Source: Saururus chinensis
Lineage: Eukaryota; Streptophyta; Magnoliopsida; Piperales; Saururaceae
Assembly: GCA_035235625.1 (NCBI GenBank)
Contig: CP141145.1
Span: 42,388,668-42,452,667, forward strand
DNA: 64,000 bases
Direction of reading: 5' to 3'
The notes below the pieces were generated by a model. That model worked only from the letters and a program-made list of their open reading frames with translations, was not told where the DNA came from and ran no database searches. The position numbers and the translations under genes were made by a program. This document shows positions 35,160-46,297 of the stretch, one piece after another; the stretch's first letter is position 1, and each line of letters begins with the position of its first letter.

Positions 35160-37230
35160 TAGATTAACTAATGATTTGATATCATATATCTAGAGAGGAG
35201 GAGACAATTGGACCTAGTTTACATGGGTAGTACATAGTTAATTGATATATCCTAACTATTGTCTGGTAGATGGTAGGAGCGTATTATTTGTTAAAGTACA
35301 TTATGTGATCATTAGATTTAAGCAATATAGGTTGAAAATGCAGGTTTGCATGATGTGATCAGATATCTAGCAAGGAGGAGACCATATGACCCATTTTTTG
35401 TAGGTAAATCAAAGTTAACTGATACAACCTAGCTGTTGACTGGTATATGGTAGGATGCTTAACTTTGGCCTAGCATATTTTGAGGTATTTAGATTCGAGG
35501 AAGATAGGTATAGAAGGTAGGTTTAAATGGTGTTATCTGATATCTAGCGAGGAGGAGACTACATGACCTATGATATATGGTTAAAACAAAGTTAACTAAT
35601 CAAATGAACTGTTGACTGGTAGACGGTAGAAGGTTTTTTATTTTTCAAAGTACATTGTGTGGTAATTAGATTTACTCAAAATGGGTTTACAAGGTAGGTT
35701 TGAAAGATGTGATCTTATATATAATGAGTAGTATACCATATGACCTAGTAGATGGAAGAAAATAAAGTTAATTGATGCATCCTAATGGTTGACTAGTAGA
35801 TGGTAGGAGACTTATATTTTTTAAAGTACATTGGGAGGTCATTAGATTTGTGAAAGTTATGTTTACATATGGGTGGATAAATAAGAGTGTTATTAAGTAA
35901 AAATGTTAACTTTATCTTGTGTGTTTGGTGCTTAATTAGTATGCTTATAATATATTTTAATAGATGAAAAGTAAGTAAATGAATATATATGTTTTGTTGT
36001 TAGGGTAAGTAAGAAGAATATATGTAATTAGCTTTACTCATGAGTATGATGTGATCTGATATCTAGGGAGGAGGAGACCATAAAACCTAGTTTATATAGT
36101 TAAAATACAGTTAATTGATGCATCTTAGCTGTTGACTGGTAAAAGTACATTGTGTGGCCAATAGATTTGTGCAATTTAGGTTTACAAGGTAGGTTTCAAT
36201 GATGTGATCTAATATTTAGTGACGACGATACCATTTAACCTAGTTTATATGGTTAGAAGATAGTTAACTAATTTCGATTAAATGTTGACTGGTAGTTAAC
36301 TGATTTTGACTAAATATATCTCTTTACTTCACTGCAGTATACTTATATCTCCACCTCCCTAAGGCATGCGAGGGGCAGCGGAGGAGAAGTCAAAGAAGAG
36401 AACAAGTCGGTAGAGGCCAACGTCAAGGTGTCAGACAACCTCACAGTGTATAGATTGATTGTGCTAGATCAAAAGATGAGATAGATTTGGAGAGCAAACA
36501 TTCTGCACATAACAAAGTTTCTTCATTATGCATTGGTGGTGGCAGGTGGAATTATAAAATAATCATTATTATTGACTCAGACGATGAAGTTGTTAAATCT
36601 GAGGTGGGAAGCATAGATATGGTGTATTCATTCATATCTATGCTTCACACTTCAAATTTAACATCTTCATCATTTGAGTCAATATTTATGATTGTTTTAT
36701 ACTTCCTCTTGCTACCACCATGTCCTAATGATTAGACTTTGTAATGTGCATGACTGATTGCTCTCCAAAGAAATTACATTATTTGATCCAGAATAATCAC
36801 TCTGTATAATCAACAAAAGAAAAGGTATGAACATATTGTCATATACTGCCAACATCGAATTATATGCTGCACATGATAGAGTTAATGATATTTTGTAAGA
36901 ATATATGTAATTAGTTTTACTCAGAAGTATACTTTGATATGATACTTACGGATGAGGAGACCATATAAACTAATTTATATGGTTAAAACAAAGTTAACTG
37001 ATATGGGCTACCTGATGACTAGTAGATGTTAGTATGCTATTATTTGTTGAAGTACATGGTGTGTTCATTAGTTTTGAGTAAGATAGGTTTACATGGTAGG
37101 TTTCAATGATGTGATATGATATTAGTGAGGACAAGACCATATAACCAAGAGTATATGGTTAAAAGAAAGTTAATTGATATTGGCTAAATGATGACTAGTA
37201 GATGGTAGGCTCCTAATATATTTTGAATTA
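35160..37230. repeat. Degenerate tandem repeat, about 178-bp period
   Basis: Units carry GATATCTAGCGAGGAGGAGACCA, AAAGTTAACTGAT, GTTGACTGGTAGATGGTAGGA and AAAGTACATTGTGTGG in fixed order. Unit starts fall near 35193, 35371, 35549 and 35726, then at about 36066 and 36218, and 36952 and 37126. From about 36015 the repeats belong to a larger 0.88-kb duplication (36015-36897 and 36898-37700) that also contains one hairpin per copy. Confidence 0.75.
36489..36766. repeat. Foldback hairpin 1 (278 bp) derived from an exon-like sequence
   Basis: Begins GGAGAGCAA and ends TTGCTCTCC. The arms (about 36489-36615 and 36630-36766) pair over most of their length around a short loop. The left arm reads IIIIIDSDDEVVKSEVGS in one frame and the right arm, read on the other strand, gives the related INIDSNDEDVKFEV, so the hairpin looks like an inverted duplication of one coding exon. 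Confidence 0.75.
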
Positions 37231-37382
37231 AATTTTGGCTCATTAATTTTATTATTGATTTGAAGGGGCAGCAGAGGAGAAGCTAGGGCTGATGAACAGG
37301 TCATTGGAGTCCGACTTTGAGGTGCCAACCAGCTTCGTAGTGGATAGAGTGATTATGCTACATAAATAGATGGGATGAACTT

Positions 37383-37644
37383 GGAGAGCAATCATTTTGC
37401 ACATAACAAAGTTTCTTTATTAGGCGGTGGTTGTGGTATGCAGAAGAATAAAACTATAATTATCATTGACTCTGATTCTGAAGATGCTAAATCTAATGTG
37501 AGAAATGATATGTTATACAATCATGAAATAACTCAGTGATAGTAGAATCTGAGTTAATGATAATTATAGTTGTGTACTTCTTTTTCTTGTCACCACCACC
37601 TCCTAATGATTAAACTTTGTAATGTGCATAACTGGTTGCTCTCC
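37383..37644. repeat. Foldback hairpin 2 (262 bp), paralogue of hairpin 1
   Basis: Same GGAGAGCAA / TTGCTCTCC ends and the same organisation; the left arm reads TIIIIDSDSEDAKSN. It lies in the second 0.88-kb unit, so the hairpin existed before that duplication. Confidence 0.75.
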
Positions 37645-37699
37645 AATTCAATTAAATGTAATCACATGCCGTACATGATAGAGTTAATGATATTTTGTA

Positions 37700-38846
37700 T
37701 CTTGAGTATGTATGGGTATGGTGGATAATGCATATGAGATTGTTTTTAATGGTTAGAAAATGTGTTTATAAACAATTTAGTTGATATTGTACAAGCAAAT
37801 GTTTCTCAGTGTTAGAATTGCCTTTATTTATTGATTATGTTGATTGGATTGGTGGAAATAGAAATAGTTTTTAATGCAAAAGTTAAATATTATTTACAAA
37901 ATATTAAAAATAAAATCAAAAGCTACAACTTCCCATAGACGTCGTTAAAAACACAGATAGAGTTAAATAAATTCAATATCGATGGTTAGAATTCGCCATG
38001 ACAAAGAGATATTTCGACGGAGTGAAGGCTTTGATTTAAAAGCTTCATTTACGGTTATTATACTGTATTGGAAAGTAACCTAAAACACGAGGGAGGAGTT
38101 TTCGTCTCAGATACTTCAATTGCCGAAGTATCTTTAGTTCGTGCATTCTCCTTCGGAGTCTCACAAATGTTATTTTTGATGAATGAGGCATTTATAATAG
38201 AGTCCTGTTTATATGAGCTCGGGCTCACGTGCGCCTACATGCGCCTGGGCTCTATGGGCAATCAGATTTACATCCGATAGCCCATAATACTCATTGTCCA
38301 TTTAAACCATATGTCATATTTACAATAAGAAACTTAATAAAATGTCAATGTCTTTAAATAACTACTTCTTTTGTCTTTAAATAAGTTTCATGTTTAAAAA
38401 TAGTCAAATATTTAAGTTCCATATCATATTTCACCATTTAATAAACTTTTTCCTTTATATAATATATACATTTAGCTACATATTTTCATTGTGTATCACA
38501 ATAATCAAGATACTTTGCCACGTTTGAGTTATCCACATGTGCGCTGCATATAGCAGAAATGGGCCATCCCTCATCATAAAGGTGACAACCGGTGTTTCAC
38601 CCTACCAATTCTTTACAGCAAAAAGTTTATGCCCAGGCTAACTTCTGAGGTATTCTCTTATGGACCCATATTCTCGTTCCCCTACCTGCAGATCACGTGA
38701 CTATAGGTTGGCGAAGGGTGAATGTCCAAGAGCATCCTCCCCATATGTACCTAACTCATGGAGGAAGACACAAATAGTCGCGTTTCTACCTAAAGGTGGT
38801 CGTACCAAAACAATGGTAATGTTGGATGTGGATAATATGTTAATGT
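37700..38846. other. Intergenic region left of the inverted LTR insertion
   Basis: AT-rich, without a supported gene. About 38195-38290 is a dispersed repeat also found inverted at 17.4 kb. Confidence 0.4.
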
Positions 38847-38851
38847 TTTTA
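38847..38851. repeat. Left 5-bp target-site duplication of the inverted LTR insertion
   Basis: TTTTA directly before TGTGGCGCC; repeated at 41866-41870 directly after GGCGCCACA. Confidence 0.9.
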
Positions 38852-40105
38852 TGTGGCGCCCCGACCCGCAAACCGACCCGGGCCGGGGGTCTGGAAACCG
38901 ATGAAAACCAAACCCAGAACCAAAAGCAGCACACTCTGAGTGCGAGAGTCTTTTCATTCCTCTACGCGCTACAGAACTTTAGCGCTCTATTGCGCGTAGG
39001 CAAGAACTGGCCTAATTATATAACTAATTCGGACCGGGCCAACGTTGCCTTGCCGTTGGTTGCCTACGTACATATCGGATAACATCCACGATGTTACTCC
39101 GATACGATCGGATCCGGACGTAGTTCTGCCTATTGGCTACTACATACAACTGGCATACCAAAAACACATATGTAGAAAATATGTATCTCCGAATATTTAA
39201 TCGGAGTTATACAAAAACCTGATAAAACACCGGCAACACACATCTCGCTCTTTCATAGAGACGAGCACCACACGACCACCACAACATGCCTCGCTCTATT
39301 CCAGAGCGGATACATCACATTCACACGCCTCGCTCCATCACTGAGCCGAGAACGAACACACACACAACCTGTCTCGCTCTAACCCAGAGCGAGACGGCAC
39401 ACATCATGCATATAAGCAACACATATCATAATATAACACACGCACAACCCGTCTCTCTCTAATCCAGAGTGAGACGGCACACACCACAACTAACACATGT
39501 CATTCCATAATTAAATAGAAGGTAAGAAACTCTTACTCCCCTGATGTCTCACGAGGTAGCGGTATTCGGGATGCTCCTTTCTGGGCGTCCTCCCCTTCCG
39601 GAGACAGCGGACATAGCCTCCTCTTGCCCCGGTTCGTTCCTCTCTTCTAGGAGTGCCAACTTGAGGGATGAACTATGCCATTGCGTAGATCACCCTCGAA
39701 TTAGCTAGGAACGCCTCAAGAATGACTCGAATTGGACTTAAAATGAGTGAGAAACGAAGAATAGAAGTTTCTGAACGTGGGAGAGAAATAGGAAAACGTG
39801 GGAGAGAATTCTCCTCCTTCTTTCTGGATTTCAAGAATTTGTGGATTTGACGTGTTTTGACTCAAGTGTGAGTCTGTGAATGTGATTTGATTTGGAATTG
39901 TGCCTGATATGTTTTTTATGAGATTTCAGCTGATTTTCTCCGCAGTGTTTCTAAAAAGAAAAGTGTCCGATTTTAATTCAAATTTTTGTGAAATGCTTGA
40001 TTCGATAAAATTATCGGAATGTTATTTGTGTTTGCTATTTAATGAGATCGGATTGTGTTGTGAGGTAAGATTTCTTGGGGCGAATTGCGAGGACGCAATT
40101 CATTT

Positions 40106-40118
40106 AAGGGGGGAAGAA
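40106..40118 (+). promoter_or_regulatory. Polypurine tract of the inverted insertion
   Basis: AAGGGGGGAAGAA directly before the TG of the 3' LTR; this is the plus-strand primer site in reverse transcription and sets the LTR 5' border. Confidence 0.85.
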
Positions 40119-40615
40119 TGTAACGACCCGTTTTCCGGTTACGCTTAACCCGGGTGGGTTAAGGGTAATTTAGTAATTTGAGGTTAGTATTAAGGGGTTT
40201 CATTAGGTGAAATCCCCGTATCCGGGTAGAGCTCAGAGTAACGAGTGTAACGAATCGAAGAACACACGAAACGGAGGTCGGGAGCGAAAGCTACGGCCTC
40301 GGGAAGTGTGCCACATGGGCGGGGCCTGCTCGAAAAGTGCGGGATAACCTACCCATGTGTGGTCTAGTTTCAAAGGGCTCGTCGATACGAGTCTATCGGT
40401 ACTAAGAACGCACGATTCCGACCTCGAAAAAAAATGTCATATGGGCGGGACCCACTTTGAAAGTGCGGGATGACCTGCCCATGTTTTGGTCTTATTTCGA
40501 AGGGCTCGTTGACACGAGTCCATCGATATCAAGAGCGTGCGATTCCAACGTCAAGGTTGGAAGTTATCGTGTTTTGAGGTTAAGATATTATTTAAATAAA
40601 ATAATATCTTTCTGG

Positions 40616-40846
40616 ATAGGATCAACGACGCAGTGGATAGGACTGCTGACAAAACGGATAGGATTGATAGTGGATAGGATTGCTGACAAAGCGGATAGGA
40701 TCGATAGTGGATAGACTTGCTGACAAAGCAGATAGGATTGATAGTGGATAGGATTGCTGACAAAGCGGATAGGATTGATAGTGGATAGGATTGCTGACAA
40801 AGCGGATAGGATTGCTGACAAAGCGGATAGGGTTGACACGTGTCAA
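40616..40846. repeat. Mixed 21/16-bp tandem array in U3
   Basis: Alternating units GGATAGGATTGCTGACAAAGC (21) and GGATAGGATTGATAGT (16), about a dozen in all, end just upstream of the TATA box, where LTR enhancer repeats commonly sit. The Ser/Leu/Ile-rich minus-strand ORFs are by-products. Confidence 0.9.
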
Positions 40847-40868
40847 CCTCACATCTATCCAATTCTTC

Positions 40869-40876
40869 TATAAATA
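40869..40876 (+). promoter_or_regulatory. TATA box of the inverted insertion's LTR
   Basis: TATAAATA. The inverted arm begins 19-23 bp downstream, about where transcription (the start of R) is expected; CA at 40891-40892 is a plausible initiator. Confidence 0.7.
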
Positions 40877-41870
40877 GCATCCTTGACATCCAGAAAGAAG
40901 GAGGAGAATTCTCTCCCACGTTTTCCTATTTCTCTCCCACGTTCAGAAACTTCTATTCTTCGTTTCTCACTCATTTTAAGTCCAATTCGAGTCATTCTTG
41001 AGGCGTTCCTAGCTAATTCGAGGGTGATCTACGCAATGGCATAGTCCATCCCTCAAGTTGGCACTCCTAGAAGAGAGGAACGAACCGGGGCAAGAGGAGG
41101 CTATGTCCGCTGTCTCCGGAAGGGGAGGACGCCCAGAAAGGAGCATCCCGAATACCGCTACCTCGTGAGACATCAGGGGAGTAAGAGTTTCTTACCTTCT
41201 ATTTAATTATGGAATGACATGTGTTAGTTGTGGTGTGTGCCGTCTCACTCTGGATTAGAGAGAGACGGGTTGTGCGTGTGTTATATTATGATATGTGTTG
41301 CTTATATGCATGATGTGTGCCGTCTCGCTCTGGGTTAGAGCGAGACAGGTTGTGTGTGTGTTCGTTCTCGGCTCAGTGATGGAGCGAGGCGTGTGAATGT
41401 GATGTATCCGCTCTGGAATAGAGCGAGGCATGTTGTGGTGGTCGTGTGGTGCTCGTCTCTATGAAAGAGCGAGATGTGTGTTGCCGGTGTTTTATCAGGT
41501 TTTTGTATAACTCCGATTAAATATTCGGAGATACATATTTTCTACATATGTGTTTTTGGTATGCCAGTTGTATGTAGTAGCCAATAGGCAGAACTACGTC
41601 CGGATCCGATCGTATCGGAGTAACATCGTGGATGTTATCCGATATGTACGTAGGCAACCAACGGCAAGGCAACGTTGGCCCGGTCCGAATTAGTTATATA
41701 ATTAGGCCAGTTCTTGCCTACGCGCAATAGAGCGCTAAAGTTCTGTAGCGCGTAGAGGAATGAAAAGACTCTCGCACTCAGAGTGTGCTGCTTTTGGTTC
41801 TGGGTTTGGTTTTCATCGGTTTCCGGACCCCCGGCCCGGGTCGGTTTGCGGGTCGGGGCGCCACATTTTA

Positions 41871-42242
41871 CTTGTGGATGAACTAGTTCTTACCTGCTAT
41901 GCTCTGAAGATGAAAGAAGAAAGGCAACAAATTTTTGGGTGTGGACAAGGTCGACAAAAGATTAAACTGATCTGGCTTAACTGATAACTGGTAGTGGGTG
42001 GCATAGGTAACTCTTGGTTATATTTAATCTTTACTTTTGGAGGAGCTTATAGGTTGGGTGTGCCACATGTACATTTGTAATACAGGTTGGAATTATTGAG
42101 GTTAAGAATCAAATTGAAGAACGTAAACACAATTTTATTTCAATTTTGAGACAAAAAACATTGACTGATAAGTATTAACTGATAGCTGCTATCACCTAAC
42201 TGACATAACTCTCGGGTGTATTCAGATGGATACAGATGAACA
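41871..42242. other. Right flank of the inverted insertion
   Basis: Continues the sequence interrupted at 38851. No gene is visible. Confidence 0.4.
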
Positions 42243-42890
42243 ACCTTTGTTATGTGTGTGGGGGGGGGAGAGTGGGATGTAAGTCGACACAAGTATGATA
42301 GCTCCAATGCCAAGTCATATCTCATATTTGTTAGAAGCTCATTGACGTACGAATCCTTAGTGACCATGGTTTACAAAGTAATAGGATGTTGTAGCAAGGA
42401 ATACTCGTTGAAGATGAGTTTTACATACCCTTTGGCAATCCTCTTGGACCTACCTCCAACGGAAATACATGATACTAGGACTCTCCATTGTTTTCTACGA
42501 TATGCTAAGACTAGGCATGATGGGTCTCCCATTCATAATAACCAAAGTGCGACATGTACATGTGTTCCAGAAATGTGAGCTGAATTTTGATGTATCCGAG
42601 TTAATGATTAACTAGTCGATTATGTTGAATGATGCCAAAGTTCATAGTAGACATGCAAATGAAGTGAACCCGAGGCGGAAGTGAAGGAGGTAGGAGTGAG
42701 GGATGCAAAAGAAATCAATGACCATTTGGCAAGTGGTGCAGCAGATAGGGACATTTACCTCCATAGCACAATGGATTTGAGTGACGACTAGATAACTTAC
42801 TGCGTGAGGCCAGGGAGTTGAAGGCAAAGAGAGCTCTGTTGGGGGATTTCGATAGTTCCCTACGCACAAGTCAAGAAAATTAATTGGATG
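42243..42890 (+). pseudogene. Relic resembling the N-terminus of a MULE (Mutator-like) transposase
   Basis: The frame 42252-42578 contains the layout of the N-terminal domain of plant MULE proteins: SLTYESLVTMVYKVIG, KMSFTYP, then PTEIHDTRTLHCFLRYA. Downstream fragments are acidic and interrupted (VKEVGVRDAKEINDH, DRDIYLHSTMDLSDD). There is no SWIM or DDE core in the window, so it is a truncated relic. The call rests on pattern only. Confidence 0.4.
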
Positions 42891-42899
42891 ATCCTTCCT

Positions 42900-44619
42900 T
42901 GTAAGGGGTAGAGAAGAACCTTTTTTTTATGTGGGACGACCTTCTCTTGATTAATCAAGACTACTCTTTACACTTTAGAGTGAGTAATAGTAATTAATCA
43001 ATTTTCAAAACCCTTTGATTAGTTGGCAAAATGGAAGAAACAACTGGAATTTTATTAAAATAAGAAAAGAGAATTGTCAGGAGAAGTGGCTACAACTTTT
43101 AAGTTTAAAAAATAAAAAGAAAAAGAAAAGAAGAAAACAAGGGAAATTCTTCTTGAAAATGAGAGCTCCCCTTGCATAGGTTCTTCTTCCTTCTAGAGTG
43201 TTTTTGCTTTTTAGGAACTTAGTGTGTGATGGACCTCTAGATTTCTCTTTTAGAGGTTTTGTAGACTTGAAAGACAAAAGTCCTTTCTTATGAAAACGAA
43301 GGGGTATTTATAGGATGAGAGTTGCACGATTAAGCAAAGTAGTGTGGTAAGTTGAAAAAGTAGTTTGTGAGAAGTGGAGAGTAGATTAGTGGGAGATGGG
43401 AAATGGGTTAGTGGGAGGGTTGGTGAGAACCACTTGATTAGTGGATGAAGTGGGAAGTGTGAGAGAAGATCGGGCATTATACCTTTGACTTGGTCCTCTC
43501 TACTTTTACACATTATCATTTTATTTTTTTATTTATTATTTTATTTATTTTATTTATTACATTTCTTTATTTGATCATCATTTTTATAGTAGGGGATCAC
43601 GAGCATTAGGGCTTTGATTTAATTTTCTCATTCCTTATGTGAGGCCCATGAAATTTTTCACACAACCTTCTTTTTTTTTCTTTGAACTTTGAGTTCTTTT
43701 GGAATTTAACTTTTTTTTTGTATTTTCAGTCATTTTGGTCTTTCATGGCTAAACACGTTTTTTTTAACAAAACAATTAGTGTGGGACCCACGAGTCTTAC
43801 CTAGCCTTTTCATTTATTTATGTTTTATGGTTATTTTGTTGTGAGACTTATGGGGTCTCACATGCCCTTTGCAATTTTTTTTATGTGGCCATGTGAGACT
43901 TACAAACCCTCTCTCGGCCATTTAACTTTGAATGTAAAGAGGCCCCATGATGTCCTCTCATAATAAAATTTTTTGTTACAAACCTTAGTCCATTCTTATG
44001 TGTGTAGGATTAGATCTTCCCTCTTCACTTTTTTTTTGTTAAAAGCCTTAGTCCATTCCTACATGTGTAGGATTAGATTTTGTTTCCTTATTTTTTTTCT
44101 TTAGACTTTGTCCACTTCGGAGACTTTGTCCATTTAAAAATTTGGTCTCACTTAGAGCTAGTCAAGCTCCAAAATCTTGGCCTTTGGACTTTGATAATTT
44201 TTTTTTCTTTTAGACTTTATCTGAATTTGAGACTTTGTACATTTTGAAAATTTAGTACCATCCAAAGCTAGTCAAGCTCTGAACTATTACCTTTGAATTT
44301 TTATTTTTTTTAAAAAAACACATTACCATGTGTGTAACTTTAAAAATTATTTCATTTTCATTCTTTTTCTTTTTGGATTTTTGCCAACTTTGGAGACTTT
44401 GTCTGTTTTAAAAATTTAGAGTTATATAGAGCTAGTCAAGCTCTGAGATCTTTGCAATTGATTTTGATTTAATTTTTTTAATTTAATTTTTTTATGTCAA
44501 CAAGCTCATCCTTTTTACTTATATTTACAATCCGATTCGGATCAAGAACTAGTAGATGTCCCCATTTCAAGGGTTATAATTGATAAGGTGAATATATCAA
44601 CAAATGAAGAGATTGTGGT
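42900..44619 (-). mobile_element. Probable LTR-derived repeat with a minus-strand promoter
   Basis: The left end is TGTAAGGGG after TTCCT. TATAAATA on the minus strand at about 43306-43313 precedes a leader-like stretch. At 43980-44080 a TTAGTCCATTC...GTGTAGGATTAGAT phrase occurs twice, and at 44115-44450 a GAGACTTTGTC...GCTAGTCAAGCTC unit occurs three times. The right border and any target duplication were not found. Confidence 0.35.
44115..44450. repeat. Three copies of a ~50-bp unit, spaced 110-160 bp
   Basis: Each has GAGACTTTGT, AAAATTTAG/GG and AGCTAGTCAAGCTC, at about 44119, 44231 and 44391. Confidence 0.75.
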
Positions 44620-44878
44620 TGTAACACCCTTATTATTTTTGAAATAAAAGAAAATAATTTTTTTGAAATCGTACAAAATTTAATTCCTAATGCCAAGGAT
44701 CACCACGTAGAAAAAGAGTAATTATAACACACTTTGTATTATACAAGGATTTCCAAAATTGGGTATAACATGCCTTTATACACCAATCACTACAAACATT
44801 ATATAAATTACAAAAAGAGTATAGAAACTAAAATTTAAGAAAGCTTTTCACCAACTCCTTCAGATTCGAATGACACAC
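44620..44878 (-). mobile_element. Tekay-like LTR fragment, part left of solo LTR D
   Basis: Starts TGTAACACCC. It is continuous in sense with 46303 onward once the solo LTR and one copy of CACAC are taken out, and belongs with the minus-strand integrase relic at 47.5-48.9 kb. Confidence 0.5.
44874..44878. repeat. Left 5-bp target-site duplication of solo LTR D
   Basis: CACAC before TGATCG, repeated at 46298-46302 after ACTTATCA. Confidence 0.8.
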
Positions 44879-46297
44879 TGATCGTTTATAATTAAACCCT
44901 TTGCAAGTGTACAAGGTAATTGTACTAGGATAAGTATTTAAGGGTTGTCGAACCTCAGGGACGGATGGGTTATTACTAAATCTAAAGAGGAATTTGCTGA
45001 TTTAAAAACTAAAAACAACTTAAACTTAAATTAAGCAAAAGAAAGGAACCAACTAGTTTAAAATAAGAGATTAATTGATGGAAATTACTTAGGAAATTGA
45101 ATCCACTATAAAACCATAACAATTCCTTAACTTTTAATCTAAATCTAGTGTGAACATGAACAAGTATTCTCAGCTACAAGCTAGAATTACTTCAAAAAGA
45201 ATCATTAATTAACTTCCATGGCATGAACTATCTTCGACAATAGCACGGATCATCTACACTAAACTAGCTATAGGCATGACCCGTCTAATCTTAGTATAAC
45301 TCATCCAAGTCATTAATTATCTGAACATTAAAACTATTGTATGACCATCTCATCTAAATCACAGAAATTAAAATCGATGCAAATATCAAAACCATATCAA
45401 TCTATCATCTACAAGACAATAAATCAACATAGATTTGAATAAACATTAAAAGCTCTTCCATTAAAAAGGAAATCCATATCATATAATTATCATCATTCAC
45501 AATTGAGATCTAAATTAAAAAGAAAAGAAACTGAAACTTATCTATAGCTTCATCAACTCCTAAGTAAAAGAAAAGTCTAGCCTTCCATGGTAGAAGAAAG
45601 CACTTGAATCTCCATTGAAAGCTTTGAGTTCTCTTCCATCTTCTTCTTCCTTTTTCTCCTTCTAAAATCTCCTGGAATCCCCCAATTTTAAGCCAAATAT
45701 GTCTTTTTATAGGCATAAGTTCCGTAGGAAGAAGTCCAATATGAAAAGGATTGGAATTTGGGTCAAACAAGGAAACTGCACGTTATGTCGATCGATCGCC
45801 CTGCAAGCCCGATCGATCGGCTACACTGTATTTTCATCTGAATTCACGTTATCCCGATCGATCGGTAAGTGACCCCGATCGATCGGCTACAGTGTTTCTG
45901 TTTTCCCGGACTGTTCATATTCTGTTCATTAAGCTTTCCTTCGTGTCCATATTAATTTCTAACTTGTTTATAACTCCGAAAAGTTGTCCAAATCACTTTA
46001 AAGCATGTGAAGACTATTTTTAATCATTTCAAACATCGTCCAAGTACTTTGATAAGCGCACTTTACCTACAAAACATAAAATACCATACTTTAGACATGT
46101 AGAATATAATTAAAATTCCAACTTTGTTTAAATACACATCTAAACTACTAATAACTACAAAATTATTAATAATTAAACTAAAATACTAATATTTATCTTA
46201 ATCTAAATAAACTATAAGTAACTCTAAATTAACCTAATCTATACTAACAAATAAGATAAAAAGGCATATAAAATAGATATAGATTTCATACTTATCA
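44879..46297 (-). mobile_element. Solo LTR D (1419 bp), possibly Athila/Tat-like
   Basis: Termini TGATCG and CTTATCA with a perfect CACAC duplication. Read on the minus strand it begins TGATAAGTATG, a start common in Athila/Tat gypsy LTRs, and its U5-like end contains the CAGGGACGGATGGG-type block. It carries four GATCGATCG motifs at 45781-45890. No coding sequence. Confidence 0.75.

Larger units (their letters stand above)
38852..41865. mobile_element. Aberrant Ty3/gypsy insertion with inverted R-U5 ends (3014 bp)
   Basis: The structure, left to right, is: an inverted copy of the LTR 3' part (38852-39829, 978 bp); 289 bp of element-internal 3' sequence (39830-40118) ending in a polypurine tract; and a complete 3' LTR on the plus strand (40119-41865, 1747 bp). 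Both outer ends are therefore the same LTR end, TGTGGCGCC reading inward. The two 978-bp arms (38852-39829 and 40888-41865) are equal in length with two mismatches seen by eye. A single perfect TTTTA duplication brackets the whole, so it entered the genome as one unit. No gag or pol is present. Confidence 0.9.
40119..41865 (+). mobile_element. Complete 3' LTR within the inverted insertion
   Basis: Runs from TGTAACGACCCG to GGGGCGCCACA. U3 carries a 16/21-bp tandem array and a TATA box; R-U5 carries a series of short stem-loops around CTCGCTCTGG...AGAGCGAG (about 41240-41480). Confidence 0.88.

Noticed and set aside
40551-40919. Ser/Leu/Ile-rich repeat protein on the minus strand
   Set aside because: A by-product of the 16/21-bp U3 array; open in three frames because the unit lengths lack stops.
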